Shown: positions 1 through 8,359 of the stretch, in pieces
Numbering within the stretch: position 1 is the stretch's first letter
Layout: each line of letters starts with the position of its first letter
Assembly: GCA_035296965.1 (NCBI GenBank)
Contig: DATGZX010000278.1
Span: 1 to 27,871, forward strand
Source of the DNA: DATGZX01 sp035296965
GTDB taxonomy: Bacteria > Planctomycetota > Planctomycetia > Gemmatales > Gemmataceae
Length of the DNA stretch: 27,871 nt
Direction of reading: 5' to 3'
Translations under genes and position numbers: made by a program
Notes under the pieces: model-generated
The model's database searches: none
The model's input: the letters and a program-made list of their open reading frames with translations, nothing else
What the model was told of the DNA's origin: nothing

Positions 1-2
1 AA

Positions 3-89
3 TTGCTGCTTGAGCCGCTCGATTTCGGATTGCAACTGACGGATGCGCTGCTCACGTTGTCGGCATCCGCGACAGACAAGAACATCCAT
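3..89 (-). CDS. IS66-type transposase, N-terminal fragment (runs off left edge)
   Basis: Reading leftwards from an ATG at 89, the first 29 codons stay open to the window edge. They give a short head with a CxxC pair (VCRGCRQRE) followed at once by a heptad-like basic/acidic helix (IRQLQSEIERLKQQ). This head plus coiled coil is how many IS66-family TnpC transposases start, the coil normally leading to an Asn/Ser-rich linker, a zinc finger and the DDE domain, none of which is visible here. The family call rests only on this opening; another coiled-coil protein is possible. No terminal inverted repeat could be identified between 90 and 190. Confidence 0.45.
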   Translation of the reverse strand, partial: MDVLVCRGCRQREQRIRQLQSEIERLKQQ

Positions 90-190
90 GCATTCATGCT
101 AGCAACGACAACGCCGTTCAGCTGCGCCAGTTGCAAGCAAATCCAACCTGGGACAGAGGGGGACGCGCTAACAAAATACGGAGGGTTTTC

Positions 191-1402
191 CTATTCCTCC
201 TCCTGCAATTGGCGCGAAATGAATCGTCCTAGCAATGGAACAGCGAATGAGTATTTTCCATGCCGGTTTTTGTAAACGAGCCCCGAATCGCATAAGTTGA
301 CAAGCATCTGGCTGATATGACTTGGACTGAATGGCTTGCCCGGCAGGTCGTGGGATTTCTCGGCTATCGCTTGGACTGTAAATTCTCGGTCGGCTGTTTC
401 CAGATGTGCGATCACTATCAGCAACTCCCTTTGCCGGTCTGTTGCTCGCGCCCAACGGCCGGCGAAGAAATCGCTGTCGAGCTTCCGCGTAATGTCTGCT
501 ATCGGTACAAGGGCTCGTTGGCCGGCATCGACTTTTTGCACAAAAACGTCGTACACCTCTCGGCAAATGAACTGGATGAAATAGGGGTAGCCTCCCGATT
601 CAGATATTATCAACTGCACCGAGCCGTCACTGATGTTGACCGGACACTTGCTATCCTGAATAGGCTTTTGGATTGCGTCCTTGCTGTCCGCTTCCTTGAG
701 ACGGTCCACAGGAACAACCCTGAACATCCGCTCCGCAAACGTTCGCGCCTCAACGAGTTTCGGGAAAAGAGTTGGAAGCCCAACGAGGACAAGCATAAAC
801 GGGATCTCTTTTTTCTGAATAGATTGAAAGAGGTCCAGCAGCAGCGACAATGGGAACTCTTTTTCTGCGGCGTGATCGGACAGATTCTGTGCTTCATCGT
901 AGGCGAAGATCACTCCCCGCGAGCCGCGCTGCCGCAAGCACTGCCAGACCAGCTCCAGGACGGTCTTGAGCTTGTCAGAGACCAGGCCAGGAGTCTTCTT
1001 ATACAAGTCGCACATTAGCTCGAAATTTAACGTCCTGGCTTGGTGTGTTCTCGCCGATTGGAAACCTATTTTTGCAATCTCTTCGGTTCGCACGACGATC
1101 CCTGACGTGACAACCGCCAGGTCCGTAATTAGCCTTATCGCGATTCGCTCCTCGCTGATACTCGTCGATTCAGATAAGTCTGTGCCTACCCAAAGCCAAC
1201 CCTCCTTAATTGCTAACGGCTTGAAGGTGTCTAGCAACACGGTCTTTCCCGTCCCGCGCAGCCCGGTCAGAACCAGATTCTCCATAATGATGTTCTGAGT
1301 GAGCAGTCTCAAGAACTCTTTGGTCTCTTGCGTCCGGCCTGCGAGGTACGGCGGCATGTGGCCGGCACCAGGACGAAATGGGTTGGTAAATCTTGTGGCC
1401 AT
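191..1402 (-). CDS. AAA+ ATPase with C-terminal winged helix (Orc1/Cdc6-like architecture)
   Basis: This 403-residue protein has a clear P-loop, GLRGTGKT at residues 47-54, and a Walker B strand ending in YDE at 168-170 (VIFAYDEAQNL). A sensor-1-like strand LVLVGLP lies near 204-210 and a GGYPYFIQF helix near 270-278, the usual lid region of these ATPases. Residues 340-395 look like a winged helix-turn-helix. The family binds ATP and probably DNA or a protein partner; its biological role is generally unknown. The ATG at 1402 is preceded by GGAG at a good distance. It is separated from the phage-like genes by its own promoter-like dyad, so it may belong to the host or to a mobile element rather than the virion programme. 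An IstB/TniB-type transposition helper is an alternative, but the length and the C-terminal domain fit better with the Orc1/Cdc6-like group. Confidence 0.8.
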   Translation of the reverse strand: MATRFTNPFRPGAGHMPPYLAGRTQETKEFLRLLTQNIIMENLVLTGLRGTGKTVLLDTFKPLAIKEGWLWVGTDLSESTSISEERIAIRLITDLAVVTSGIVVRTEEIAKIGFQSARTHQARTLNFELMCDLYKKTPGLVSDKLKTVLELVWQCLRQRGSRGVIFAYDEAQNLSDHAAEKEFPLSLLLDLFQSIQKKEIPFMLVLVGLPTLFPKLVEARTFAERMFRVVPVDRLKEADSKDAIQKPIQDSKCPVNISDGSVQLIISESGGYPYFIQFICREVYDVFVQKVDAGQRALVPIADITRKLDSDFFAGRWARATDRQRELLIVIAHLETADREFTVQAIAEKSHDLPGKPFSPSHISQMLVNLCDSGLVYKNRHGKYSFAVPLLGRFISRQLQEEE

Positions 1403-1438
1403 ATTGCATCTCCGTGAGCACTTGCACTTAATACCGTC

Positions 1439-1477
1439 TCTTGACTAAATTTATGCCGCTGGCTAAGTTTGTCAAGA
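1439..1477. promoter_or_regulatory. Imperfect dyad over the ATPase promoter, possible operator
   Basis: The arms TCTTGACTAAATTTA (from 1439) and, on the other strand, TCTTGACAAACTTAG (from 1477) match at the first seven bases and at most later positions, giving a symmetrical site centred near 1458. It covers both promoter boxes, as expected for an operator bound by a dimeric regulator. Autoregulation by the ATPase, which has its own winged helix, is an inference. Confidence 0.35.
1448..1475 (-). promoter_or_regulatory. Sigma70-like promoter for the ATPase gene
   Basis: On the minus strand a perfect -35 box TTGACA (1475-1470) is followed after 16 bases by TAAATT (1453-1448), a 4-of-6 match to the -10 consensus. 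It lies about 45 bases upstream of the ATPase ATG, and the stretch is AT-rich compared with its surroundings. No other gene could use it in this orientation. Planctomycete promoters are poorly defined, so this is a pattern match only. Confidence 0.45.
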
Positions 1478-1560
1478 GCGGAGCAGAAAACGAAGGTGGC
1501 CGGTGCCAGCTCGGCCATCGGCCACGTTGGCAACGAGGATCGCGTCCCGACCACCCCCTC

Positions 1561-2280
1561 TCACGGCAGCTCCCCAAACTTCTCGCGCAAGGTCAGCGTG
1601 CCCGCCGGTGCCCGGCTTTGCGCCGTTGCCGGCGACAGTGCCTGGCCGCGCAGGGCCGCCAGGTAGAGCCGCGGCGCGATCTCCCGGAAGAAGGGCTCTG
1701 CGTCGGCCAGCGCCTGGTTGTAGGCCGCATTGACGGCAGCCAGCAGCTCGGTGCGTTTGGCTTCGAGCGCGTTCCAAAGGGCCTGCTGGGCATCGACCTG
1801 GGCGGCGGCGATGAGACGCTGGATCGTTTGCGCGCGGTTGGCGAGCATCTCGACGTTGATCTTGGCCCTGGCATATTCCTTTTCCGCGGGACTCGGGTCC
1901 TTGCCGGCTTCGAGGGCGGCGCTTGCCTTGTGCAGGCCGGTCTGGGCGAGCGCCTCCGCGGCCGACAGATCCGCTTGCGACGCCTCCAGGTCGTGACGCA
2001 GACGTTCCAGCTTCTGGTACTCGGGCGACTCGACAAAATTGCTGCGCACGGCCGCCAGCGCTTGTTCGTCGCGCTCCAGGGCTTCCTTCTCGGCATCGTG
2101 CAGCCGATCGGGGTAGTGGTCGGCCACGGCCTCGATTTCCAACGTGAAGGGCTCGAGGAACGCGCGAGCCGCTTGCTGGGCGCGCGACAGCCGGCGGCGG
2201 TCGCGCGGGATCAGCTTGGTGAGCCGGGGCGTTGGAAACACCGCGGCAATCGGTTCGATGGCTTGCAAGGTTTCGTACAT
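1561..2280 (-). CDS. Alpha-helical coiled-coil protein, unknown function
   Basis: This gene encodes 239 residues, rich in Ala, Glu, Leu and Arg. A central helical stretch of about 100 residues (roughly residues 75-195) is likely coiled coil, with segments such as ALERDEQALAAVRSNF and KLERLRHDLEASQADL. No catalytic motif, signal peptide or membrane segment is visible. An open frame continues upstream to 2340, but that part comes from a palindromic repeat; the ATG at 2280 has AGGAAAGG just upstream and is the better start. It is the third gene of a minus-strand series beyond the tail genes. It could be a phage accessory or scaffold-like protein, but nothing proves that. Confidence 0.65.
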   Translation of the reverse strand: MYETLQAIEPIAAVFPTPRLTKLIPRDRRRLSRAQQAARAFLEPFTLEIEAVADHYPDRLHDAEKEALERDEQALAAVRSNFVESPEYQKLERLRHDLEASQADLSAAEALAQTGLHKASAALEAGKDPSPAEKEYARAKINVEMLANRAQTIQRLIAAAQVDAQQALWNALEAKRTELLAAVNAAYNQALADAEPFFREIAPRLYLAALRGQALSPATAQSRAPAGTLTLREKFGELP

Positions 2281-2309
2281 GAAGAATCCTTTCCTGTGTC
2301 GCCGTGCAT

Positions 2310-2380
2310 GATTCGGCAATTGCGTAGGACAGATTTCCAATCTGTCCGGTCAGGTTGGAAACCTGACCTACAGCCGAATC
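2310..2380. repeat. Palindromic intergenic repeat, family C
   Basis: Two hairpin units lie side by side: GGACAGATT-TCC-AATCTGTCC and GTCAGGTT-GGA-AACCTGAC, enclosed by GTAG/CTAC and by flanking GATTCGGC/GCCGAATC arms. Paired boxes like these, which translate as VSNLxGQxGNLSY, are a dispersed repeat I recall from planctomycete genomes. The element sits between two minus-strand genes and interrupts neither. Confidence 0.75.
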
Positions 2381-2392
2381 GCGCACGCTGGT

Positions 2393-2932
2393 TTAGCTTT
2401 GGAAGTACGCCAAGCGTTGGGCGCTGTTCATGCGCGCGAGTTTGCGTAAGCCGGTCGGCCGGGGCCCGCCGCGACGCTGCTCCTGCAGGGAAGAGATCGC
2501 CCCTGGTGTCGGACCTTGGTCTTGCAGCCAGGCGACGGTCGCTTCCGTGGCAGCATCGTCCTTCTTCGCCAGGTCGCCCAACAGGGCCGCGATTTCCTGA
2601 AACGTCTCCTTGTCGGCGTCGTTGAGGGCCTGTCCCTTCTTCCAGGCGCCGAGCGTGCCGGTGAGCCGCTTGAGCAGTTGCCGAGCCCACTCCGCCAGTT
2701 CCGGGGGCGGATCGAACTCATCGACCGACGCATCCGAAGGCTCGAAGCTGTCGGCCCCCGGCATTTCATCGCTGCTGGGATCATCGTGATCCTCGAGCAC
2801 GCGCCGCGGCTTGCCACGGTGCATGTGACCGGGCGCGGCACCCGGCTGTGGAGATACAGACTCGCAGAAATCGACGCGTTGCCGTCCGCCGCTGCAGAGC
2901 GGCAGCGTATTGCGGAGTTCGACGGTGTGCAT
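2393..2932 (-). CDS. Hypothetical acidic helical protein
   Basis: The gene encodes 179 residues. The N-terminal third is low in predicted structure (Pro, Gly, Arg, His); residues 40-75 are acidic (EDHDDPSSDE, DEFDPPPELAEW); the rest is helical, with a repeated Leu/Ala pattern around LAEWARQLLKRLTG. The start at 2932 is supported by AAGGAGG eight bases upstream. I do not recognise the family. Its neighbour downstream (1561-2280) is on the same strand after a repeat, so the two may be cotranscribed. Function unknown. Confidence 0.6.
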   Translation of the reverse strand: MHTVELRNTLPLCSGGRQRVDFCESVSPQPGAAPGHMHRGKPRRVLEDHDDPSSDEMPGADSFEPSDASVDEFDPPPELAEWARQLLKRLTGTLGAWKKGQALNDADKETFQEIAALLGDLAKKDDAATEATVAWLQDQGPTPGAISSLQEQRRGGPRPTGLRKLARMNSAQRLAYFQS

Positions 2933-3407
2933 GGTTGCCTCCTTGCATGCATGGAGCTGGTTGAGATTTGGTGCCGGCGCTGGCCTGCGAGGGAGGCCAC
3001 GCGGAGAAGACCAACTCTTCTAGGGTAGACAGAGACCCCGGGTGATTGCCAGATGGAATTCGTGTTGAGCAACAATATTTCTGCTCGCTCAGGCAGGACT
3101 CGCGGCGACGATGGGAAGGAGGGCCGGCTTGCGGTCGATCACCGGCACGAAGATCCATCAGAGCCATTCACCCATTTCGACCCGGAGGACATAGACAATG
3201 CCGAGGGAATCGTGAGATTCGCGGGCTTCAGAACGCGTTTTGAGCCGGGAGAGGGGTTTTGTGTTGACTGATCGGGGTTTTGGATCTTTTGCAACAAGAC
3301 GAAACACAGTCACGCTCTCGTCCGTGCTCAATGCTCACGGAGCTGCCTGCGTGGTTGTAGGTGATCCATATACGATTACGTATGATGGCCGATCATCAGG
3401 AGTTTGA
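2933..3407. other. 475-base stretch without a convincing gene
   Basis: Open frames of 65-72 codons on the plus strand here lack good start contexts and have no recognisable protein character. The stretch separates the end of the virion operon (3408) from the gene at 2393-2932 and probably holds the leader of that gene, but no clear promoter boxes, terminator hairpin or RNA gene was found by eye. Confidence 0.5.
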
Positions 3408-3878
3408 TTAGACGGTCTCTAGCCAGCGCGGCGGCATCGACCGATAGGGCTCGTGCAGGCGATCCGTCCCCAGCGGGCAGCGTTCCGTGGCCATGTCCCA
3501 TTTGCCAGGCTTCTCGACCAGGCCGAAAGCCATTGACTCGGTGTTGCCAGGGCATCCGCACGCCTTACACGCGATCTTCACTCCGTCGAAAAGTGGGCAT
3601 GCTCGGCACAGGCCTTCACGGTCGGCGCGTTGCTCTGGAGTGGTGCGGGGACGCCCGGCGGCTAGCCAGCGCATTAGCGCATTCGTGAACGTGGCGGCCT
3701 TCTGCGAAAAGCTGCGTTCTTCGATGGGCTCGCCTTGATTCACGTAGGGGCAGATAAGACAAATATCGTCGGATACCCCCTCCCCGGACACAATCAACTT
3801 CGACGAACGGCAAGGAAACTTGTCGTTCGCCATCCGCTCGCCACGGTGTGCGCAGATCGGTAGGTCTTTCTGGTTCAT
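3408..3878 (-). CDS. Cys-rich putative zinc-binding protein, last gene of the virion operon
   Basis: The product has 156 residues. The C-terminal half carries a dense cysteine signature, CRACPLFDGVKIACKACGCP followed about 20 residues later by ERCPLG. This Cx2C...Cx2CGC...CP pattern is shared by small phage and planctomycete proteins that probably bind zinc. A second set (ICAHRG, PCRSSK, CLICPY) lies in the N-terminal half. The ATG at 3878 overlaps the stop of the upstream gene as ATGA, which fixes the start and indicates translational coupling; an in-frame start 33 bases earlier is less likely. Role in the particle or in infection is unknown. Confidence 0.7.
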   Translation of the reverse strand: MNQKDLPICAHRGERMANDKFPCRSSKLIVSGEGVSDDICLICPYVNQGEPIEERSFSQKAATFTNALMRWLAAGRPRTTPEQRADREGLCRACPLFDGVKIACKACGCPGNTESMAFGLVEKPGKWDMATERCPLGTDRLHEPYRSMPPRWLETV

Positions 3879-4696
3879 GCTGGTGCAACCACGGCTGTAC
3901 CGTTCTGGCATTGATAGGGCGGACTACTTTGATTCCAGGGAATATTTCCGAAGTTATTTGAACCCAGACAATTGAAGCTAGGAACCGGGATCGCCATCGG
4001 AATAAGTCGAAAGCAAGTTGAAGTCGGTCCTATTAAGAGTTGCCAGACACCTAATGATGGACGGTAAATTAGCTGTATTTGCCAAGGTGCGTCGCAGTTC
4101 CAAATGCAACCCTTGGTATAGGTCATGGTAAAAGTGCCATTCAGACTGGCACAGTCGGAGCACGCTCCTAATCCCGAAGTGACTCCAGCGATGGTGACGT
4201 TCCATTGTGCGGGCACGGGGCATGGAAACTGGCAAGCCGAGCAGTTGCATGGGTCATTTGCTGGCGGTGCCACGACCACGGTGGCTGGCGCGTTTGCCTC
4301 CGGCGGGGCAGAAACCAACGTCATAACATTGATGCCGCACGGATTCCACTGACTTGTAGGAAGAGTGTAGAGGATTGCACCGCATCCCAGTCCATAACCG
4401 GGCATGAGCAACGTTACTGTATCGGCTGCAACAATGAGTTCCCAGGGCGTCAGTGGAGAAGTGCCCCACCAACAAGTCACTGGATTGCCGAAAAGATCTA
4501 TCGGGGAATTGCATAGATTTTGCGTTATGTTTAACTGGGAATAAAGACAAGGAAAAGGAAGGTTGCCGTAGTTCCTCAGGCCTTGGATCGTGAACCTGTA
4601 TTCGTTCGCCCACTTCCCCGGCAACTCGCACCCACTGGTACAGAGACATGCCCCGCCGCCGCCGCAGCACTCGCAGGGAAAACTGACCTGCCCCAT
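3875..4696 (-). CDS. Cysteine-rich beta protein, probable tail or surface component
   Basis: This 273-residue protein holds 22 cysteines, including an N-terminal cluster CECCGGGGACLC and the set CNCSACQFPC near the middle. The two halves resemble each other loosely: an EYRFTIQGL strand in the first and a QWNVTIAGV strand in the second, the latter followed by CSDCASLNGTFTMTY, suggesting a duplicated beta-sandwich. There is no signal peptide. AGGAGG lies six bases before the ATG, and the stop of the preceding gene is just upstream. Position after the tape measure suggests a distal tail or host-contact protein stabilised by disulfides or metal; that is inference. Confidence 0.65.
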   Translation of the reverse strand: MGQVSFPCECCGGGGACLCTSGCELPGKWANEYRFTIQGLRNYGNLPFPCLYSQLNITQNLCNSPIDLFGNPVTCWWGTSPLTPWELIVAADTVTLLMPGYGLGCGAILYTLPTSQWNPCGINVMTLVSAPPEANAPATVVVAPPANDPCNCSACQFPCPVPAQWNVTIAGVTSGLGACSDCASLNGTFTMTYTKGCIWNCDAPWQIQLIYRPSLGVWQLLIGPTSTCFRLIPMAIPVPSFNCLGSNNFGNIPWNQSSPPYQCQNGTAVVAPA

Positions 4697-4705
4697 CCCG
4701 GCCTC

Positions 4706-5422
4706 CTAGTACGTCGGCATAACGACGTTGTTGCCCGAGCATGTGCCGTTGCCGCTGACGAAGCCACCCGTTTGGATGAAGTAAAGAGGGCGCTGTTGCT
4801 GCGGACCACCCCCAAATGGCGTTGCTGTGTAGCTGCCGTTGAATCGGACCGGGTACAGGTGTCCTGTTGTGAGCGACAGTCCAATGGGATAAAAAGCCCA
4901 GCATGTTCCCAGAGCAATCGAGCTGATCGAGTTTGCCGGGTAGAGCGCGGCGTTCGCGTCGTAAAGAGAGCCGCTCGACACTCCATTGATAATGACCCAA
5001 GTTTCAGGATTCGCAGCGGCCGTCACAAACAGCGGCCGCGCATCCGGACCAATCGCATAGCCCGTACACGACCTCGCTTCGTAAGGCTGCCCTTGCGTGA
5101 GTGGCTGCCCATTCGCCGAGAATAACCACACCGCCCCCATCACCAACGGAGCGCTGACGTTGTCCTGGTTGTAGCGCACCAAGTTGGCATCGTAGAACGC
5201 CCCGGTGCCCAGCGTGCTGGCCGGCGTCGAGGTGTTCGGGATGCAGAACTCGTTGCGGGTCGATTCCGGAACCTTTAGCGTCAAGCCGCCGGCCGTGCGG
5301 TCGATCTGCAAGCCGGTGCCGTCGATGTTCAGGAGAAGATCGAGCGCACGCGCCATCTTCTCCAGCTCGTTGAGCCGGATCTTGCCGCGATCGTCCACTG
5401 GCTGAAAACCACCGAACATCAT
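4706..5422 (-). CDS. Putative tail/baseplate-region protein
   Basis: The product has 238 residues. An N-terminal helix (GKIRLNELEKMARALDLLLN, about 13-32) is followed by a beta-rich part with Gly, Thr, Ser and aromatic residues and with loosely repeated units (GTGAFYDANLVRYN near 75; SGSLYDANAALYPAN near 150). The repeated YDANxxxY units suggest duplicated domains of about 75 residues. It lies between two other probable distal tail genes, with the next gene's ribosome site directly after its stop. No enzyme motif is seen. A fibre or baseplate accessory is likely from context. Confidence 0.6.
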   Translation of the reverse strand: MMFGGFQPVDDRGKIRLNELEKMARALDLLLNIDGTGLQIDRTAGGLTLKVPESTRNEFCIPNTSTPASTLGTGAFYDANLVRYNQDNVSAPLVMGAVWLFSANGQPLTQGQPYEARSCTGYAIGPDARPLFVTAAANPETWVIINGVSSGSLYDANAALYPANSISSIALGTCWAFYPIGLSLTTGHLYPVRFNGSYTATPFGGGPQQQRPLYFIQTGGFVSGNGTCSGNNVVMPTY

Positions 5423-5431
5423 GGCGAGGTC

Positions 5432-6613
5432 TCAAAAATAATTGACAGGCTGGGGCAAGACAAAGAGCTGGTTAAGGTCGACGGATTGATAGAGCTGGCC
5501 GCCGCCGTTCTTGTAGACGGCCGGCTGAAACGTCCCTGTCGAATCGGGGAAATAGTTCCAGCCGACGGGGTTGTACTGGAGTTTGTAAACGATGGTCCAC
5601 TGCTCGCGGCCAGTCGTGCCCCGGTCTTCGATGGTCTCGGGAGGCTGACAGAGCAGCGTCCCTGGAGGATAGCCGGCCGCCGGGCCGAATCCCACCAGTC
5701 TCCCGTTCATCGAGATGCGCGGGTCGAAGGCGACGGAGTTGACCTTGCCTATGCAACTGTTGATCGCATCTTCCGGGACGTCCGGCACCCACACCCACGT
5801 GTAAGTGAGTTCTGCCTGAGGCACCAGGACATTGCCCGAGGCGGCGGAAATGGGATTGTTGGTTCCCTGGAACACTAGATGTGCGTCGGGTATGGGCAAA
5901 CTCCGAACAGTCCGTGTCTTCGTTCGGATCACGTTCCGCTGCAGCTCTGAGGCGCCGTTGTTGGCAATGTCCGCATCCGAGCGCACGTTGAACATCAGCC
6001 GGCTATAAACCACCTGCAGCTTGCAGCTCAGATAATCGGAACCGCTGTCCGCATCCACGAATGCGATCATGTTCACGAGCGGGTTTTGCGGCAGCGGCAT
6101 GGTTCCCGTTTGTTTCGGGATCAGGTTGGGATTCTGGACATGGACACCCTGGCCGCGCACATCGCGAACCGCCGTGGCGTAGAGCCATTGCTGCTCGGGG
6201 TGCTGGGCGGGATTGCTGCGCATGAGGCCGGTGCCGCTGGGGGCGCCGGCAACATTATCGCACCAGCCAAGCGCCCACTGTGCGAATTCAAAGCGACTGC
6301 CCCAGGGCCCCTGGAACGTGCGCGTCACCTCCTGAGAGCCACGCTGCCCCGCCATCGTTTGCCAGGATTCGGAGTAATCCGGCAGCTCCTGCCAGCCGGC
6401 CGGGCATTGCAAGAGCTTGTCGGTATCCAGTGGAATGTCGGAATCGTCGCGGCTCGCGTCTTGCGACACGCTGATGGCCACGTCGCCGGGGAGCTGAATG
6501 TCGGCGTTTTTGGAGACGATGCCGCTCGGCGACAATCCCTGCATCAGCTGGGGAAAGTAATCCTGCTCGAGAGGAGGCAGGAAATCGCCAGGAATCGAAT
6601 TCAGCAGTGTCAT
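5432..6613 (-). CDS. Putative distal tail / baseplate protein
   Basis: This is a 393-residue protein, mostly beta by composition, with no signal peptide or membrane segment. Its ATG overlaps the tape-measure stop as ATGA (6610-6613), so its translation is probably coupled to it. In siphophage-like maps, the gene directly after the tape measure usually encodes the distal tail protein or another tail-tip component, which is the basis for the call. I recognise no diagnostic motif. Segments such as AELTYTWVWVPDVPEDAINSC (about 265-285) look like a core strand-loop-helix. Confidence 0.6.
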   Translation of the reverse strand: MTLLNSIPGDFLPPLEQDYFPQLMQGLSPSGIVSKNADIQLPGDVAISVSQDASRDDSDIPLDTDKLLQCPAGWQELPDYSESWQTMAGQRGSQEVTRTFQGPWGSRFEFAQWALGWCDNVAGAPSGTGLMRSNPAQHPEQQWLYATAVRDVRGQGVHVQNPNLIPKQTGTMPLPQNPLVNMIAFVDADSGSDYLSCKLQVVYSRLMFNVRSDADIANNGASELQRNVIRTKTRTVRSLPIPDAHLVFQGTNNPISAASGNVLVPQAELTYTWVWVPDVPEDAINSCIGKVNSVAFDPRISMNGRLVGFGPAAGYPPGTLLCQPPETIEDRGTTGREQWTIVYKLQYNPVGWNYFPDSTGTFQPAVYKNGGGQLYQSVDLNQLFVLPQPVNYF

Positions 6614-8358
6614 CGTACCGCCTCGGGTTCGCGCTTATTCATGAGCTGCACAACCTGACCAACGCCGTCGTTCAGAAGCTTGAGGAGATCGACCTGCTTA
6701 ACTTCGGGGCCGTTCGCTTCGCGTGCTTGTGCGGCAATACGGTCCCAGGAGCTGGCGATGCTTTCGAAACCGCTAACCTTGGCAGTAAGCGGTCTTCGCG
6801 GATCTCCTTGTTTCGGTTCTTTCTCCGGCCACGCGCCGCCAAACACACCAAGCGTCATGGCGTTGAACGTGCCTTTTGCGATGGCGGCAAGCCAGGGGTG
6901 GTCCCTTTCGAATGAGCTGAAGGATTCCTTGAGCGCCATGAACAAACCTTGGAGCGAACCGACGATCTCCGTGATGACATGCAAGGTTTCCACCAGTGGG
7001 TCGATGACGAAAGCCTTGATGCGTTCGCCCAGGGCAGCAATCAGTTTCTGCATCACGGGCCCAAATGCGTCCGCCAGCTTGGCCCCCAGTTCCTTGACGG
7101 CATCGACGACGGGCTTGAGCGCTTCCCAGATGGCAGCAATACCTGCGCGCCCGGTCTCGGTTCCAACCGCCAAGGCAGTTACGCCGGCTACAATCGCCCC
7201 AATGACAGGCAGGATGAGCCCGATAGCGGTCTCAGCCTCCAGCAATCCAATGGCCACCCCCAATGCCTTCGTGGCGCCGATGGCCGCTTCGATCCCCGCC
7301 ACGACACGCGGCAGAATGGCCGCCATGCCGAGCCCGGCGGCCGCCGCCTCGATCCAGTGGACAATGCTCTCTTTCTGCGCGTCCGTCAGGCTGCGGATCC
7401 AGTCATTCAGCTGGGTGATGCGTCCGATGATTTTGTCAATCTCGGGACGGAACAACCCGCCGATCGCTTGGGCAAGCTGCGTCATGCGGAGGTTCAGCAT
7501 GTCACCCGTCATGCTGCCGGCGAGGCCCGCCTGCACCCAGCCCATCACGCTGCCGGTGAGACGATCAAAGGCCTGCGCTGCATAGCCGCCGAATGCGGTG
7601 ACGCCTTTCTGAGCTTCCGCCAGGCTTGCAGTCAACTTGTCGAAGAACGATCCGCTTTTTGGCTCGGTCGCCAACTGGACAGTCGGGATCAGCTGTTGAT
7701 ACATCCCGCCAAGTGTTCTGGTGATCTGCTGCAGGCTATTACTGAGGGCGCTATTGTGGTTAGTCCACAAATTCGTTGCCTGAGCGGCGGCCGTGAGCTG
7801 AGTGACAGCTTCGGCGGCTACAGTGCTGGTGCCGAATTCGGGTGGCGTTGCGGGTAGCTGTGGTGGTGGTCCGACTCTGAACCTACCATGTGCTGGCCGT
7901 CGAGTTGTTGCCGTTGACGATCCTGGGGGATGAGCTGGGTGCACATGTCGAGGAGGTGCGGCCGCGAATGTCGCCGATCCCAGTTGTTTTGTCAGGCCCG
8001 TCAGAGCCGATTCCAACCCGGAGGAGCTGGTCGACCCTGGCCCTGGCGTACCGATCGCCGGCAGCAAGGTTCTCTGTGCAGCCTGCGCCGGCACGCTCAC
8101 CTTGCCGAGCGCCTCGCCGGCTGCTTCCGCCTGTCCAGCAATCGCCGACAACGACGCCTGAAGCAGCGCCGCATTTTGTTGGATCGCACCTGTCGGCACG
8201 GCACCGGCCAGGCTCTTGTCGATCGACCGGCCGACGATGTCGGCTGTCTGGCCCAACGTCACCAGCGTGTCCTTGACGCGTTCCGTCGATGCCTGGATGG
8301 TCTCTGTCCCCTGGGCAACGAATTGGACAACAAACTCGCTGAGCAATTTGGAAAGCAT
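6610..8358 (-). CDS. Tape measure protein
   Basis: The product has 582 residues, rich in Ala, Gly, Leu, Thr and Gln, helical at the start (SEFVVQFVAQGTETIQASTE). It has a Pro/His-rich linker at about 135-175, and long hydrophobic stretches at about 338-400 (EAAAAGLGMAAILPRVVAG, then AIGLILPVIGAIVAGVTALAVG), as in tape measure proteins that line the tail tube and later reach the host membrane. Position directly after the G/GT chaperone gene with its frameshift is the classic context. The start ATG lies one base after the GT stop. At 582 residues it is short for the family, suggesting a fairly short tail. Whether the tail is contractile cannot be seen. Confidence 0.8.
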   Translation of the reverse strand: MLSKLLSEFVVQFVAQGTETIQASTERVKDTLVTLGQTADIVGRSIDKSLAGAVPTGAIQQNAALLQASLSAIAGQAEAAGEALGKVSVPAQAAQRTLLPAIGTPGPGSTSSSGLESALTGLTKQLGSATFAAAPPRHVHPAHPPGSSTATTRRPAHGRFRVGPPPQLPATPPEFGTSTVAAEAVTQLTAAAQATNLWTNHNSALSNSLQQITRTLGGMYQQLIPTVQLATEPKSGSFFDKLTASLAEAQKGVTAFGGYAAQAFDRLTGSVMGWVQAGLAGSMTGDMLNLRMTQLAQAIGGLFRPEIDKIIGRITQLNDWIRSLTDAQKESIVHWIEAAAAGLGMAAILPRVVAGIEAAIGATKALGVAIGLLEAETAIGLILPVIGAIVAGVTALAVGTETGRAGIAAIWEALKPVVDAVKELGAKLADAFGPVMQKLIAALGERIKAFVIDPLVETLHVITEIVGSLQGLFMALKESFSSFERDHPWLAAIAKGTFNAMTLGVFGGAWPEKEPKQGDPRRPLTAKVSGFESIASSWDRIAAQAREANGPEVKQVDLLKLLNDGVGQVVQLMNKREPEAVR

Positions 8359-8359
8359 G

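Noticed and set aside
317..1018. Plus-strand open frame of 233 codons
   Set aside because: Antisense to the AAA+ ATPase, which has clear Walker motifs and a ribosome site.
1441..2625. Long plus-strand open frame of 394 codons
   Set aside because: It lies antisense to the gene at 1561-2280 and crosses a palindromic repeat and part of 2393-2932. Its product is Arg/Gly-rich without protein character, a usual shadow in high-GC DNA.
6680..7857. Two plus-strand frames of about 300 codons
   Set aside because: Both are antisense to the tape measure gene, whose start and stop are coupled with its neighbours.
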